Source of the DNA: an uncultured Roseburia sp.
GTDB lineage: Bacteria > Bacillota > Clostridia > Lachnospirales > Lachnospiraceae
DNA: 57,781 nucleotides
Direction of reading: 5' to 3'
NCBI GenBank assembly: GCA_900539115.1
Contig: UQAQ01000016.1
Location: 1-57,781, forward strand
Shown here: positions 41,479 to 51,155 of the stretch, piece after piece
Layout: each line of letters starts with the position of its first letter
Numbering within the stretch: position 1 is the stretch's first letter
Translations under genes and position numbers: made by a program
Notes under the pieces: model-generated
The model's input: only the letters and a program-made list of their open reading frames with translations
Told to the model about the DNA's origin: nothing
Database searches by the model: none

Positions 41479-43278
41479 CTAACGCAATTGGTATACAATT
41501 AACTTTCCTTGAAAACTATTTTCTTCTTGGATTTTTTTAACTGATGTACACCAACTACAGGAAGAGAAAAAGTTGATTAAATCTTTTTCCGTGTAACCAG
41601 AGGTAAACATTTTGCTGGCTTCATTATTGAAATTATCCATTTTGATGGTTCCGGAACTTTGCTTTTTTCCAGATAAAGAGGCCTCTTCCATAATTAAATA
41701 CACAGGTAGCGTGTTGTTTATTTGCTCCAGAGAAGATTTCATATAATCTAATCCTTTTTCTGAATCAGGCTGGCATACAAAGATTTGTTTACTGTTTCGT
41801 AATAAGGTTGTATAGCATACATAGTGCCAATCAGATTTTAAGGTGACAATCACGTTAGTATCTTTTGTTAAAGATGTTAGGGTAGGAGCATTAGTGTTGC
41901 GTTTAAAATAGTAGTGTGTTAATCCTTCGGACTGAACTAATATAAGACTTAACATTAAGATCAGGCTTAGGAGTGGAAGGATGAATTTCTTGCAATGCTT
42001 GAAAAAATATTGCAATAGGGTATATATAACCTTAACAATGCAAAGAACAAAAATTGGAACTATGAAAAAAAGATATCGATCTGTATATACACTCATAACA
42101 TATACATTGCTGATTTTGGCAACTATAACAAGTGTAAAACAAAAAGAAAATAGTAAACATCCCCAAATAGATTGAAACATGTTTTTGGCTTTAGCTGGAA
42201 AATGAATAAATAAATTGTTTAATTTTGTTCCAATATGTTTAATGAATTTTTTTAACCAAGGTTCTTTACGGAAGAGAAAGAGAAAACCACTTAAGATAAT
42301 AACTATAAAAATGCAGACAAATTTAAGGATACACCAAGTTACAGATGAAGGGTATACAGGAATAAGCCCTAAAGTTTCTAAAAAACATAAATTGATACAG
42401 TATTTTATTTCCCATATTAGTGGCATATGTTGAGCGTATAGAGATTGTCCTTTTAAAACCATATGAATGGTGGATGGAAATATGACAAGAGAAGAAAGGA
42501 CGGCAAGCAGCATAGAGAACGAAAAGACAAGAATATGTTTGAATTTTTTACGCGCAGCCAAGTTCACGATAAAGGCGAGAGATAGCGAAAATGCAAATGC
42601 ATAGAAGAAATAATGGCTTAAAAATCCGAGTATGCTAATAAGATATATAAGGAAAGAAGCTTTTAGCGATATGGTTTTACTTTTGAGAAAAATTGTGATG
42701 AGATAAATTAAAGCTAATGCAAAACAAGTAAGGATACTATATGTTCGTATATAGATAAAACAGTTTAATGCAGCACTTGAAAAACCATAAAAAAAGCAGG
42801 TTAAAAAGGAAATATATATAGACTTAAATAAATTTTTACTTACAAAAAAGAGCAGCCAAATAGATAGAATATAGGCTACAATATTAATGGAAAAGCCATA
42901 CCACCAGGAAAAGGATTCCGGGAAAAAAGAACAGATTCCGTGCAAAATCAGACTATGCAAAGGAGGACTGAAGTCTTCCGACATATTGTCAAAAACGGAG
43001 TCGAAGCGGAATCTTTCACCGTTTTGTACCTCGATATAATCCCTTAAAATAGAGGAATCTTCCCATTTATCTGTATTTATGCTTTTTTTGTTATTGTCAA
43101 TATAAATATTTGACTGAAAAAAAGAATTAGCGTAACCATAACTCCAGTTTTCATCTGAATGAAAGCCCTCTCGTTTGGTAGTGAAAGTAAAAATTAATGT
43201 AAGGGTTTGAAGAAGTATAAGAAAACACAAAATTAATTTATAGTGTAATGCAAGTAGTTTTTTTAAAGAGTGCTTCAT
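41479..43278 (-). CDS. Multi-span GT-C type membrane glycosyltransferase
   Basis: 599 residues with a membrane helix at 13-33, a long first external loop and some ten further helices, then an external C-terminal domain of about 130 residues. The first loop has HSDENWSYGYAN, similar to the D/E motif of lipid-sugar-using GT-C enzymes (GT39/ArnT/PMT group), and DFSPPLHSL further on. Such enzymes transfer sugars from polyprenyl phosphate to protein or glycan outside. Its opposite strand, higher AT content and position between pilC and pilA suggest a later arrival; pilin glycosylation is a plausible but unproven role. Start ATG 43278 with GGAGACATT upstream. Confidence 0.75.
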   Translation of the reverse strand: MKHSLKKLLALHYKLILCFLILLQTLTLIFTFTTKREGFHSDENWSYGYANSFFQSNIYIDNNKKSINTDKWEDSSILRDYIEVQNGERFRFDSVFDNMSEDFSPPLHSLILHGICSFFPESFSWWYGFSINIVAYILSIWLLFFVSKNLFKSIYISFLTCFFYGFSSAALNCFIYIRTYSILTCFALALIYLITIFLKSKTISLKASFLIYLISILGFLSHYFFYAFAFSLSLAFIVNLAARKKFKHILVFSFSMLLAVLSSLVIFPSTIHMVLKGQSLYAQHMPLIWEIKYCINLCFLETLGLIPVYPSSVTWCILKFVCIFIVIILSGFLFLFRKEPWLKKFIKHIGTKLNNLFIHFPAKAKNMFQSIWGCLLFSFCFTLVIVAKISNVYVMSVYTDRYLFFIVPIFVLCIVKVIYTLLQYFFKHCKKFILPLLSLILMLSLILVQSEGLTHYYFKRNTNAPTLTSLTKDTNVIVTLKSDWHYVCYTTLLRNSKQIFVCQPDSEKGLDYMKSSLEQINNTLPVYLIMEEASLSGKKQSSGTIKMDNFNNEASKMFTSGYTEKDLINFFSSCSWCTSVKKIQEENSFQGKLIVYQLR

Positions 43279-43321
43279 AATTTAATGTCTCCTTTGGATT
43301 TCGATAAGTCAATTTTAATTA

Positions 43322-43350
43322 ATCATAAGGTAAAAACAGAGAATTGTCAA
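43322..43350 (-). promoter_or_regulatory. Promoter of the glycosyltransferase gene
   Basis: On the minus strand TTGACA (43350-43345), 17 bases, TATGAT (43327-43322). About 40 bases before the ATG at 43278. Confidence 0.75.
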
Positions 43351-43408
43351 ATGTGAATTTTTTATAAATATTACGTAAATATTAAATTGATATATTTTGA
43401 AAAAACAC

Positions 43409-43437
43409 TTGCAGATTTTGTTCACATGTGGTAGAAT
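43409..43437 (+). promoter_or_regulatory. Promoter of the major pilin gene
   Basis: TTGCAG (43409-43414), 17 bases, TAGAAT (43432-43437), about 55 bases before the pilin ATG. It diverges from the glycosyltransferase promoter. Confidence 0.7.
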
Positions 43438-43492
43438 ATAGAAAACGGCAACAGAGAGTTTGCTAAAATAAAACAAAAAGGAGAATGGAATT

Positions 43493-43993
43493 ATGAAGAA
43501 AAGAATTCAAAAGTATCTTAGCGGTTCAAATGAAGGTTTCTCTCTTGTAGAGTTGATCATCGTTATCGCTATCATGGCAATCTTAGTAGGAGTTGTAGCA
43601 TTAGCAGTTATCCCTAACTTGGAGAAATCCAGAGAATCAAAGGATCTGGCTACATTGGATTCACTTGTAAGCGGTGTATCTACTGCAATTGCAAATGACC
43701 CATCTATCAGTGGAAGCGGATCACTTAATATTTCTGGTGTTGTAAGCGGTGCTTCGGGACTTGAGGGTGCAGTTTACCAGCAGTTGGGTGATATTTCCAA
43801 AACAACTATGGTAAGCTCTGCTGGTAAATCTGGTACATTGACTGTTCAGTATACAATCGGTGGAACTACAGCAAGTAGTGTAAGAGCATACGTTGCAGCA
43901 ACTGGTACAACTGTAACTGATGCAGCAGATTGCAAGTATACTAAAGATGATAATGGAAAGCCAAAAGCACTTAGCGTAAGCAACGGACAGTAA
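43493..43993 (+). CDS. pilA: Major type IV pilin
   Basis: 166-residue prepilin. A 15-residue basic leader ends in Gly15, the cleavage site before Phe16; Glu20 is the conserved +5 glutamate and the hydrophobic helix runs to about residue 41 (FSLVELIIVIAIMAILVG). The globular part is rich in Ser, Gly and Thr, with many small residues (SGSGSLNISGVVSGASG), has no cysteine pair in its early half and one Cys near residue 147. Own promoter, strong AAGGAG, and codon usage of a highly expressed gene (CTT, GGT, GTA) support it as the main subunit. Confidence 0.92.
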   Translation: MKKRIQKYLSGSNEGFSLVELIIVIAIMAILVGVVALAVIPNLEKSRESKDLATLDSLVSGVSTAIANDPSISGSGSLNISGVVSGASGLEGAVYQQLGDISKTTMVSSAGKSGTLTVQYTIGGTTASSVRAYVAATGTTVTDAADCKYTKDDNGKPKALSVSNGQ

Positions 43994-44036
43994 TTTATTG
44001 CTTGCAAATTCCTAAAAGGAATAAGGAGAACCCACT

Positions 44037-44792
44037 ATGACATTACCAACATTTATTATTTACATATTTGTCTTTTTATATGGAATCGTAATTGGCAGTT
44101 TCTTGAATGTCTGCATTTACCGCATTCCGAAAAAAGAAAGTATCGTCACGGTGGGTTCTCATTGTATGAAATGCGGACACCAGTTAAAATGGTATGATTT
44201 GTTCCCACTTTTCAGTTTCCTTTTTTTGAAAGGGAAATGCAGATATTGCGGGACAAAATTATCCGTACAATATCCGGTAATTGAATTTACGAACGGACTT
44301 TTATATATTATCTTGTTTGCAACAAACGGTATAAACGTGGAAAGCGTATTATACTGCTTTTTCGTATCTGCGTTACTGGTTATCAGCGTGATTGATTTTC
44401 GGACTATGGAAATTCCGGTGGGAATCAACGCATTCATTTTGTGTCTCGGTGTCGTTCATACGATTTATGATTATGAAAATTGGGCTCATTATGTTATCGG
44501 CTTCTTTACGGCAAGCCTTTTTCTGCTATTATGTTTGATTATTACCCGCGGAAAAGGAATTGGCGGCGGTGATATTAAATTGATGGCTGTGGCAGGATTG
44601 ATGATAGGCTGGCAGAATATTGTGCTGGCATTGGTGGCTGGGTGCGTGATTGGCTCGATCATTCAATGCATCATTATTGCGGTTACAAAAAAGAAAGATC
44701 GATTTGCGATGGGACCGTATCTTTCAATTGGTATTTTTATTGCTATGTTATGGGGAAATGTCTTTTTTGACTGGTATATAGGCTTGATGTAA
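44037..44792 (+). CDS. pilD: Prepilin peptidase PilD
   Basis: 251 residues, eight membrane helices. It cleaves prepilin leaders and N-methylates the new N-terminus. Zinc-type cysteines Cys43, Cys46, Cys68, Cys71 in the methylase half; catalytic aspartates Asp120 (VIDFRTMEIP) and Asp179 (GKGIGGGDIKLM). GSFLNVCIYRIP at 20-31 is the family's start. Forty-three bases after pilA; four prepilins of this locus are its likely substrates. Confidence 0.95.
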   Translation: MTLPTFIIYIFVFLYGIVIGSFLNVCIYRIPKKESIVTVGSHCMKCGHQLKWYDLFPLFSFLFLKGKCRYCGTKLSVQYPVIEFTNGLLYIILFATNGINVESVLYCFFVSALLVISVIDFRTMEIPVGINAFILCLGVVHTIYDYENWAHYVIGFFTASLFLLLCLIITRGKGIGGGDIKLMAVAGLMIGWQNIVLALVAGCVIGSIIQCIIIAVTKKKDRFAMGPYLSIGIFIAMLWGNVFFDWYIGLM

Positions 44793-44998
44793 CAGGGGCC
44801 TTTTTGCGATTTGTGGATTCCAGTGCTTTTTCCTTTAAATGGATATTGGAGGAAAGAGGAGAAAGTAGTGTAATCCATAGATGTTAGTGGTGAGGATTCA
44901 CCGGTATATCAAAATATGGGAAAAGTAATAAAGACAGTATGGAAGTGAGAAAACCATACTGCTTGCGGCATTTCTGTCGTAGGATAAAGGAGGTTATT
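44793..44998 (+). other. 206-base leader with hairpins before the PilM-PilN gene
   Basis: No gene. Three local structures: a GGGGCC/TTTTT tail just after the pilD stop, GGTGA-GGAT-TCACC at 44889-44902, and CAGTATGG...CCATACTG at 44935-44961 (perfect 8-bp stem). Ends with AAAGGAGG before the ATG at 44999. No riboswitch class was recognised. Confidence 0.5.
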
Positions 44999-46831
44999 AT
45001 GGCTAAGAAGGTAGTAGTGGTTCGTGTAGGAACTGAGACGATTCGAATTGTACATATGGATAATACACCAGATAACCCTACTGTATATGGCTGTGTTCGT
45101 GTGCCGACTCCGCAGGGAGCAGTAGAAGATGGTGAAGTAAAAAACATCATGGACGTCAGTCGTCGTATCAAACAAGCATGTCAGGAAAAAGGAATTACAA
45201 CCAAAGATGTAATCTTCTCACTGGCATCATCCAAGATCGCAAACCGTGAGACAACCATTCCGCTTGTGAAAGACAGCAAGATTCAAGGAATCGTTGATGC
45301 GAAAGTTGGGGATCTTTTTCCGATGGACAAAGATCGGTATATCTTCTCTTATGTTAAACAGGGAGGAAGCCGTACAGCAGAAGTGGGCGAAAAAGTGACG
45401 GATGGTTCGGAAAAAGAACAGGAGAAAGAGGAAGAACCTGAAATTACGGACGATACCAAGAAAAAGAAGAAAAAAAAGGAACTTAAACTTAACTTTAATA
45501 TAGGTAAGAAGAAAGAAGGAGAAGAAGGGGAAGAAGAGACTCCGCAGGATGTACTCGACCTTCTTGTTTATGCTGCTCCGATTGACTTGGTTCGTTCCTA
45601 TTATGCATTGGCTGAAGGCTGTGACTTTAATGTAATGGCAATTGAAGTGGATGGTAATGGTATTTTCCAGATCATGAAACGTCAGGTCAATGAAGGGGTA
45701 GAAATGGCGGTTCAGATTAACCGTGATGCGACATTGATCAATATCATGAGCCAGGATAAACTTCTTCTGCAGAGGACGATTCCGTATGGTGCTTCTACAA
45801 TTGTAGAGGCAGTGATGAATGAGCCGGCATTCCAGGCTCCGGAATATGATAAAGCATTTAAGATCATTATGACACAGAGAGTGCTTTTGTATAACTTAAA
45901 TGCATCAAATCCTCAGAACGATCTGTCTATGCAGAAACGTATTGAGCTGACACAGAGTGCTTCTTCTTTGATCGGAAACATCTATCGTGTCATTGAATAT
46001 TATAATTCAAGATATCGTGAGGAGCCGGTAAAAGGTATTATCGTAACCGGTGACGGCGCAAAAATTGCCGGTATTCATGAACTGATGGCAAATGAACTTG
46101 GTATTCCTACACGTACACCGAGTGAATTGCAGGGTGTTCAGTTTAATCGTCAGATTGAAGTTAACGTAAACATCCTCCAGTATGTTGGATGTTTTGGTGC
46201 AGTATACAGTCCGGTAAACTTTATTCCGGAAGATATTAAGAATAAGACGGCAACCAGAGAATCTATCAAGGGTATTGCTGCTGTGTTTGCTGCCTCTATT
46301 TTGGTCAGTATCGTGATGATTGTGATTTCTATGATCTCACTGGGGACGGCGAAGAGTTCTTATGAATCGGCAGCACAGAAAGAACGTTCCCTGCAGCCGG
46401 TACAGGCACAGTATGACAGTTTGCAGAGCGATATGAAACGTATCCTTACTTATATGAAGATGGAAGGTATCACGGATACGAATAACAATAAACTTCATGC
46501 AATTCTGGAACAGGTAAAAGAAACTTGTCCGAAAGATTTTGTGATCAGCGCAGTAAACACTACAAATTCAGGCGGTACGATCAGTTGTATATCAACAGAT
46601 AAAAAACTTTCATCGGTATCCGCATTGGTAATTCGTTTGAATTTGATCACAAGTATCAAAAATGTTAAGATTTCAAGTTCCATCGTAAAGGATGAGGATG
46701 GAGTTACCAAGAAACAGCAGTACAAATACACCATTTCCTTTGATTATCTGTCATTCCGTGAATCACGTGATTCGAATGAAATTGATTTCTTTGGTGATGA
46801 ATTGACATTAGGCGATGAGGAGGCGAAATAA
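44999..46831 (+). CDS. PilM-PilN fusion, pilus assembly platform
   Basis: 610 residues from the ATG at 44999 behind AAAGGAGG; an in-frame ATG at 44939 would cross the leader hairpin. Residues 1-415 resemble PilM, an actin-like ATPase (VVVVRVGTETIRIVHM; GIIVTGDGAKIAGIHELM), interrupted at about 133-180 by a very charged Lys/Glu stretch. Residues 425-448 form a membrane helix, followed by a coiled segment and an alpha/beta domain that match PilN. In Gram-negatives PilM is cytoplasmic and binds the N-terminal tail of separate PilN; here the two are one chain. PilO follows directly. Confidence 0.8.
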   Translation: MAKKVVVVRVGTETIRIVHMDNTPDNPTVYGCVRVPTPQGAVEDGEVKNIMDVSRRIKQACQEKGITTKDVIFSLASSKIANRETTIPLVKDSKIQGIVDAKVGDLFPMDKDRYIFSYVKQGGSRTAEVGEKVTDGSEKEQEKEEEPEITDDTKKKKKKKELKLNFNIGKKKEGEEGEEETPQDVLDLLVYAAPIDLVRSYYALAEGCDFNVMAIEVDGNGIFQIMKRQVNEGVEMAVQINRDATLINIMSQDKLLLQRTIPYGASTIVEAVMNEPAFQAPEYDKAFKIIMTQRVLLYNLNASNPQNDLSMQKRIELTQSASSLIGNIYRVIEYYNSRYREEPVKGIIVTGDGAKIAGIHELMANELGIPTRTPSELQGVQFNRQIEVNVNILQYVGCFGAVYSPVNFIPEDIKNKTATRESIKGIAAVFAASILVSIVMIVISMISLGTAKSSYESAAQKERSLQPVQAQYDSLQSDMKRILTYMKMEGITDTNNNKLHAILEQVKETCPKDFVISAVNTTNSGGTISCISTDKKLSSVSALVIRLNLITSIKNVKISSSIVKDEDGVTKKQQYKYTISFDYLSFRESRDSNEIDFFGDELTLGDEEAK

Positions 46832-46832
46832 C

Positions 46833-47552
46833 ATGGGCGGTAAACTTACTTTAACTCAAATGCGTGTAATTTTGTTGGCAGGTGCAGTGCTGCTTTTGGT
46901 TTTGGCATACTTCCTCGGATTCCAGCCAAATATGGATTCTGCTTCCGAATATCAGGTGAAGACAGAGACCGCAGAAAAGCATATCAAAGAATTGGAAGCA
47001 TTGAAGAGCGATGTTAAAAACTTAGAGATTTTTACATCCTTGTATAATGATGATATTAAGGATTATATTAATTCTTTCCCGGTTAAGATGACACAGCAGA
47101 AATCGGTATATCTTCTGTATCGTATGATGATCAATACAGAAGTAGATGTTACAAGCATCACACCGGGAACAGAATCTCCGTTCTATTATAAAGGAAATGT
47201 GCTTACTTCAGATGGAGATAAAGCACAGGCACAGGCAGATTCAGAAAAGGATACGATGTCAGAGATCACTGTTGTAGATATGGAACAGATGGTAGGAAGT
47301 GTAGCTTCTTATACTGTGGAGTTGTCCGGTACAACAAAACAGATTTATGACTGTCTGGACTGGATCACAGAAAATGATGAAAAAATGTCTGTCGGAGATG
47401 TAAATATTCAATTTGATAAGAGCACAGGAAAATTATCAGGTACAATCGTTGTAAACTTCTATGCGATGCTTGGTAATGGTGTTGCTTACAAAGAACCGGA
47501 TACGACAGGATTTGCCTATGGTGTAAACAACGTATTTGGTGCGGTTAAGTAA
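46833..47552 (+). CDS. PilO-like pilus assembly protein
   Basis: 239 residues from the ATG at 46833, one base after the PilMN stop, with AGGAGG inside the end of the previous gene. Short cytoplasmic tail, membrane helix at about 11-29, coiled coil (40-75) and an alpha/beta external domain (from about 85, QKSVYLLYRMMINTEVDVTSI) as in PilO. It should pair with the PilN half of its neighbour. No PilP or secretin gene is present, as expected for a single-membrane cell. Confidence 0.8.
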   Translation: MGGKLTLTQMRVILLAGAVLLLVLAYFLGFQPNMDSASEYQVKTETAEKHIKELEALKSDVKNLEIFTSLYNDDIKDYINSFPVKMTQQKSVYLLYRMMINTEVDVTSITPGTESPFYYKGNVLTSDGDKAQAQADSEKDTMSEITVVDMEQMVGSVASYTVELSGTTKQIYDCLDWITENDEKMSVGDVNIQFDKSTGKLSGTIVVNFYAMLGNGVAYKEPDTTGFAYGVNNVFGAVK

Positions 47553-47577
47553 GAAGAAAAAGAAAGGTGGTGTTATT

Positions 47578-48750
47578 ATGTGCTTACATGAGTTACGACA
47601 GAATGATCAAGGTTTCTCTTTGATTGAGGTGATATTGGCAGTGGCGATACTGGCACTGGTAACACTGCCTATTATTAACTACTTTACTTATTCCGGACTT
47701 CGTACAGCCGATGGACGTGACAAGCAGTCAGCGACGGTTGTGGCGGAAAATGTCTTGGATGAATTAAATTCTTATGACAATTTTGAACAGATTGAGAATA
47801 TCGCCAGCAGTGGGGCAGTAGATGCAGCAAACTGGACAGTTGTTCCGGATCCGTCTAATCCGACCAAGTTTACGTATACGGATTTGACGAAAAAAGTTCA
47901 ATTGAATGGATATGATTACGAAGCGAAAGTTCATATTACATACACGGATCATACGACGTCAGACGGAAAAACGTATGATACAGGATATGATTCCAATACG
48001 GTGACGAAAGATACAAATGAGGCAATTACTTCCGAGTTTAATGATTATGAGATTCCAAATCCAAACCGGATTTATGGAAAAGAAAGTGTTGTTGCAAAAG
48101 AAGAGGATCAGTTGGATCGGGCAATCAGTTATTTTCTGACAAATGAGGCGACAGATTCTAACACTTTTTTTACAAAATATAATCTGATCAAAGATAAATT
48201 AGATCGAAGACTTGCGATTCATCTTGAATATAAAGATGGAGATCCGGATATATACCGGGTAAAAGTGTCTTATCTTTATGAATTGAATGGTGCGAACATA
48301 TCTCCTAATATTGAAAATGGTGTGTATGAGGCTCCGCTGGAAATTTCAGAAGTAAAAAGGGAATCATTAAAAAATATTTATGTATTCTATAACTTACGGA
48401 GCGGCTATGATAATGACAGAGTAAAGGTTACATTTGGTACAGGGATTTCAGAGAAAGATATTAAAAATATCCGCTATTATCTTTGCGGACTGACGACAAC
48501 AGAGTGCCCGGATCGTGTAAACAATTATAAGTTTTTATTGTCAACGGATTCGGATCCGCTTGCATTAAAGTGTAAATATTTCTTTAATGGAAATACAGAC
48601 ACAATATTAACAGCAAAAGAAGAGGATGGATCTACTGCAGATTTTGTTTCGAAGAAGACGAAAAAACGAATTGGAGCCATTGAAGTCAGTGTGTATGAAA
48701 AAGGAAGTAATGAGCCACTTGCCGTTATGAATACGACAATTAGCGAGTAA
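47578..48750 (+). CDS. Large prepilin-like protein (PilV type)
   Basis: 390 residues from ATG 47578 (AAAGGTGGTG upstream). Leader of 12 residues, cleavage Gly12-Phe13, +5 Glu, then FSLIEVILAVAILALVTLPII. The globular region of about 350 residues is long for a pilin, strand-rich, acidic, with repeated Y-D and T-Y motifs. Likely a minor pilin at the tip or in priming. Overlaps slightly with nothing; four bases from the next frame's region. Confidence 0.85.
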   Translation: MCLHELRQNDQGFSLIEVILAVAILALVTLPIINYFTYSGLRTADGRDKQSATVVAENVLDELNSYDNFEQIENIASSGAVDAANWTVVPDPSNPTKFTYTDLTKKVQLNGYDYEAKVHITYTDHTTSDGKTYDTGYDSNTVTKDTNEAITSEFNDYEIPNPNRIYGKESVVAKEEDQLDRAISYFLTNEATDSNTFFTKYNLIKDKLDRRLAIHLEYKDGDPDIYRVKVSYLYELNGANISPNIENGVYEAPLEISEVKRESLKNIYVFYNLRSGYDNDRVKVTFGTGISEKDIKNIRYYLCGLTTTECPDRVNNYKFLLSTDSDPLALKCKYFFNGNTDTILTAKEEDGSTADFVSKKTKKRIGAIEVSVYEKGSNEPLAVMNTTISE

Positions 48751-48769
48751 ATGATTGGAGGTTTTTCAT

Positions 48770-51127
48770 ATGATAAAGAAATGGATAAAGAAATTCAATG
48801 AAAAACTGCATAAGGCGAATGAAGATGACAGAGGTTCTGCATTTGTAATGGTTGTTATCGGCGTTATGGCTACGGCAATCATTGGAGCGACAGTATTATC
48901 TCTGGCTACAAATTATTTTGTATCGGTTGTTGTTGATCAGCAGGGTACGGATAATTACTATGAAACAGAGGCAATCGTTGCAGAGATTCGAAGTGGTATT
49001 GAAGAGGTTGCCGGTGTAAGTAATGAGGTTGCTTACATGGAAACTTTGGATAGCTATAATGCAGCCAGTGGAGAATTGCAGGATGTTTACTCAAAATTGT
49101 ATTTATCCGGTATTGTATATGGCATTAAAAACCGTAATAATTTTACCAAAGATAATTACAAGACATATATCGATAACACATATAAAAAAGATTCAAAGAT
49201 TGATTTTACGTTGATACCGACGGAATATAACTCGGATTCTTTGGATGAGACAGGCGATCCGTTTGTATCGACCGGATCCAATAATTATTTTTCTGCAACT
49301 TTACTGCAGTCGATGATCACGCGAAAGAATACGGTGGTCACGAGTGATATTATCAACTATTTCTTTTATCGTGATAAAAGTTCAGGAAAGCGCTGGCTTA
49401 CGTTAAAAGGAATTAAAGTATCTTACAAAGATGAGCAGGGATATCAAACCGATATTCAGACGGATATTGTTATCAATGTACCGGATTACCGTTTTGAGGG
49501 AGAAGATACTTACGATCAATTGAAAAATTATATTTCCATCAGCGATGATCAGTTGACGATTGAAGGTCAGGCAAATGTTGGATTTATCGGAAATGTGTAT
49601 GCCGGTGGTTCGCAGACCGATTATAATTATGATGAAGGAATCGTGGCTGGTGCACAGTCAACGGCTTCTTTCGATAGTGATAAGGTGATTACCAGAGGGG
49701 CGATGAATCTTTTAACAGGAGCGAGTGTTACTGTGAATGGAGCCGATTTCTGGACAAAAAATATTTTGTTAAATCCATTTGGAAGTTCAACTTCTACAAA
49801 TAGTTCAACATTGAACTTGAATTGCAATTCTTATGTGCTGGATGACTTAAGCGTTAATGATAATAACGCAAATGTAACTTTAGGTGGAACTTATTATGGT
49901 TACAGTTACAGTGAAGATAACTCAGCCGGGAGTGGTGTAAAGCAGCTGGCAGATTATAGTAGTGCGATTCTTGTAAACGGTAAAAACACATTGCTGGATG
50001 CCTCCTCCAATTTGGCAAAACTCGTTCTTGCGGGTCGTGCGTTTGTACAGAGAAATGATGCAACCGGTACCAAGTATGCATCCAATGTAGAAGACATTGC
50101 GATGGGTGAGTCGGCTTCCATCAAGAGTAACCAGGTAGCTTATTTGCTTCCACAGGAGTACATCGTAAAAGGACATAACCCATTATTGACGGCGACAGAA
50201 TTTGATGCGGATCATATTGAAGCCAATTATAATAAAGACATCCTTATTCAGGATTTGGGACAATATCTGGATGACGTGAATCCGGTGACTTTGAATTACA
50301 ATAATGCAGGTGGTTATGTATATCTGTATTTGAACTTTAAAGATTATGCAAGTGCCAATAAGTATTTTGCCAATTATTATTCTGTGGGTAATCCGGATAA
50401 TGTAGACATGATCAATGAACGTGCACAGACCTATATTACATCCAATCTGGCAGTGGCACCTACAGACGGTATTCGTATCAGTCCGACATTATATCTTCTT
50501 GCAGGCAATGTGATCAAGAGTTATTATGATGGCGCTGACGGATCAAATAAAATGGGAAGCAATTATTTTGCCAATGGGGAAGCATCCGCTACACTTTTGG
50601 CAGATGGATATAAGAAGATGGTTCAATATATGAGTCTTCAGTTGTCTTTGGTAGGAGGAAAATATGCTTCGACATCGGGAGCATCGCCGCGAATGGAATT
50701 GTATTACGCTGCAGCGACATCCGATGAAAAGGATAAGATAGACCTGGTAAAAGACAGAATTGTTGATTTCAGTGCAGTTCCATCTTTGGGAGAAAGACAT
50801 ACCTTTGATGAGGGAACAGCTTATATTACACCGGGAACGATTTCCAGTTTGAAAGATACCGGTGTATCGAAAGGATTGGTTGTAGCCGGCGGTGATGTGG
50901 TGATTGACTGTAATTTTGAAGGATTGATCATATCCGGTGGAAGAGCAACCGTAAAACTCGGTGGTACATATAAGGAAGTTGCCAATACCAGTATGTTGGT
51001 AGAAATTCTTGATTGGATCAAAAAAGATGACACATGGAAAGAGTTTTTCTATGCGACAAAAGATAAAAATAAAAAAGAAGAAAATGTTGCTGAATGTATC
51101 GGTTATGAGAACTGGACAAAGAATTAA
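48770..51127 (+). CDS. PilX-like giant pilus-associated protein
   Basis: 785 residues from the ATG at 48770, with GGAGG eight bases upstream. After a basic tail (MIKKWIKKFNEKLHKA) comes DDRGSAFVMVVIGVMATAII, similar to PilX N-terminal segments but without the +5 glutamate. The outside part is very long: Asn/Asp/Tyr-rich, with a possible parallel beta-helix (repeated IEGQANVGFIGNVYAGG, VTVNGADFWTKNILLN, LVVAGGDVVIDCNFEGLIISGG-like strands), as seen in polymer or carbohydrate-binding surface proteins. It lies amid prepilin genes and probably sits at the pilus tip or base. Function otherwise unknown. Confidence 0.75.
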   Translation: MIKKWIKKFNEKLHKANEDDRGSAFVMVVIGVMATAIIGATVLSLATNYFVSVVVDQQGTDNYYETEAIVAEIRSGIEEVAGVSNEVAYMETLDSYNAASGELQDVYSKLYLSGIVYGIKNRNNFTKDNYKTYIDNTYKKDSKIDFTLIPTEYNSDSLDETGDPFVSTGSNNYFSATLLQSMITRKNTVVTSDIINYFFYRDKSSGKRWLTLKGIKVSYKDEQGYQTDIQTDIVINVPDYRFEGEDTYDQLKNYISISDDQLTIEGQANVGFIGNVYAGGSQTDYNYDEGIVAGAQSTASFDSDKVITRGAMNLLTGASVTVNGADFWTKNILLNPFGSSTSTNSSTLNLNCNSYVLDDLSVNDNNANVTLGGTYYGYSYSEDNSAGSGVKQLADYSSAILVNGKNTLLDASSNLAKLVLAGRAFVQRNDATGTKYASNVEDIAMGESASIKSNQVAYLLPQEYIVKGHNPLLTATEFDADHIEANYNKDILIQDLGQYLDDVNPVTLNYNNAGGYVYLYLNFKDYASANKYFANYYSVGNPDNVDMINERAQTYITSNLAVAPTDGIRISPTLYLLAGNVIKSYYDGADGSNKMGSNYFANGEASATLLADGYKKMVQYMSLQLSLVGGKYASTSGASPRMELYYAAATSDEKDKIDLVKDRIVDFSAVPSLGERHTFDEGTAYITPGTISSLKDTGVSKGLVVAGGDVVIDCNFEGLIISGGRATVKLGGTYKEVANTSMLVEILDWIKKDDTWKEFFYATKDKNKKEENVAECIGYENWTKN

Positions 51128-51155
51128 TTGACAGGGTAAGAAAGAAGGTGATTTC

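Noticed and set aside
44793..44998. Cyclic-di-GMP riboswitch before the PilM-PilN gene
   Set aside because: I looked for the class I and II conserved cores because pili are often so controlled; only simple hairpins are present.
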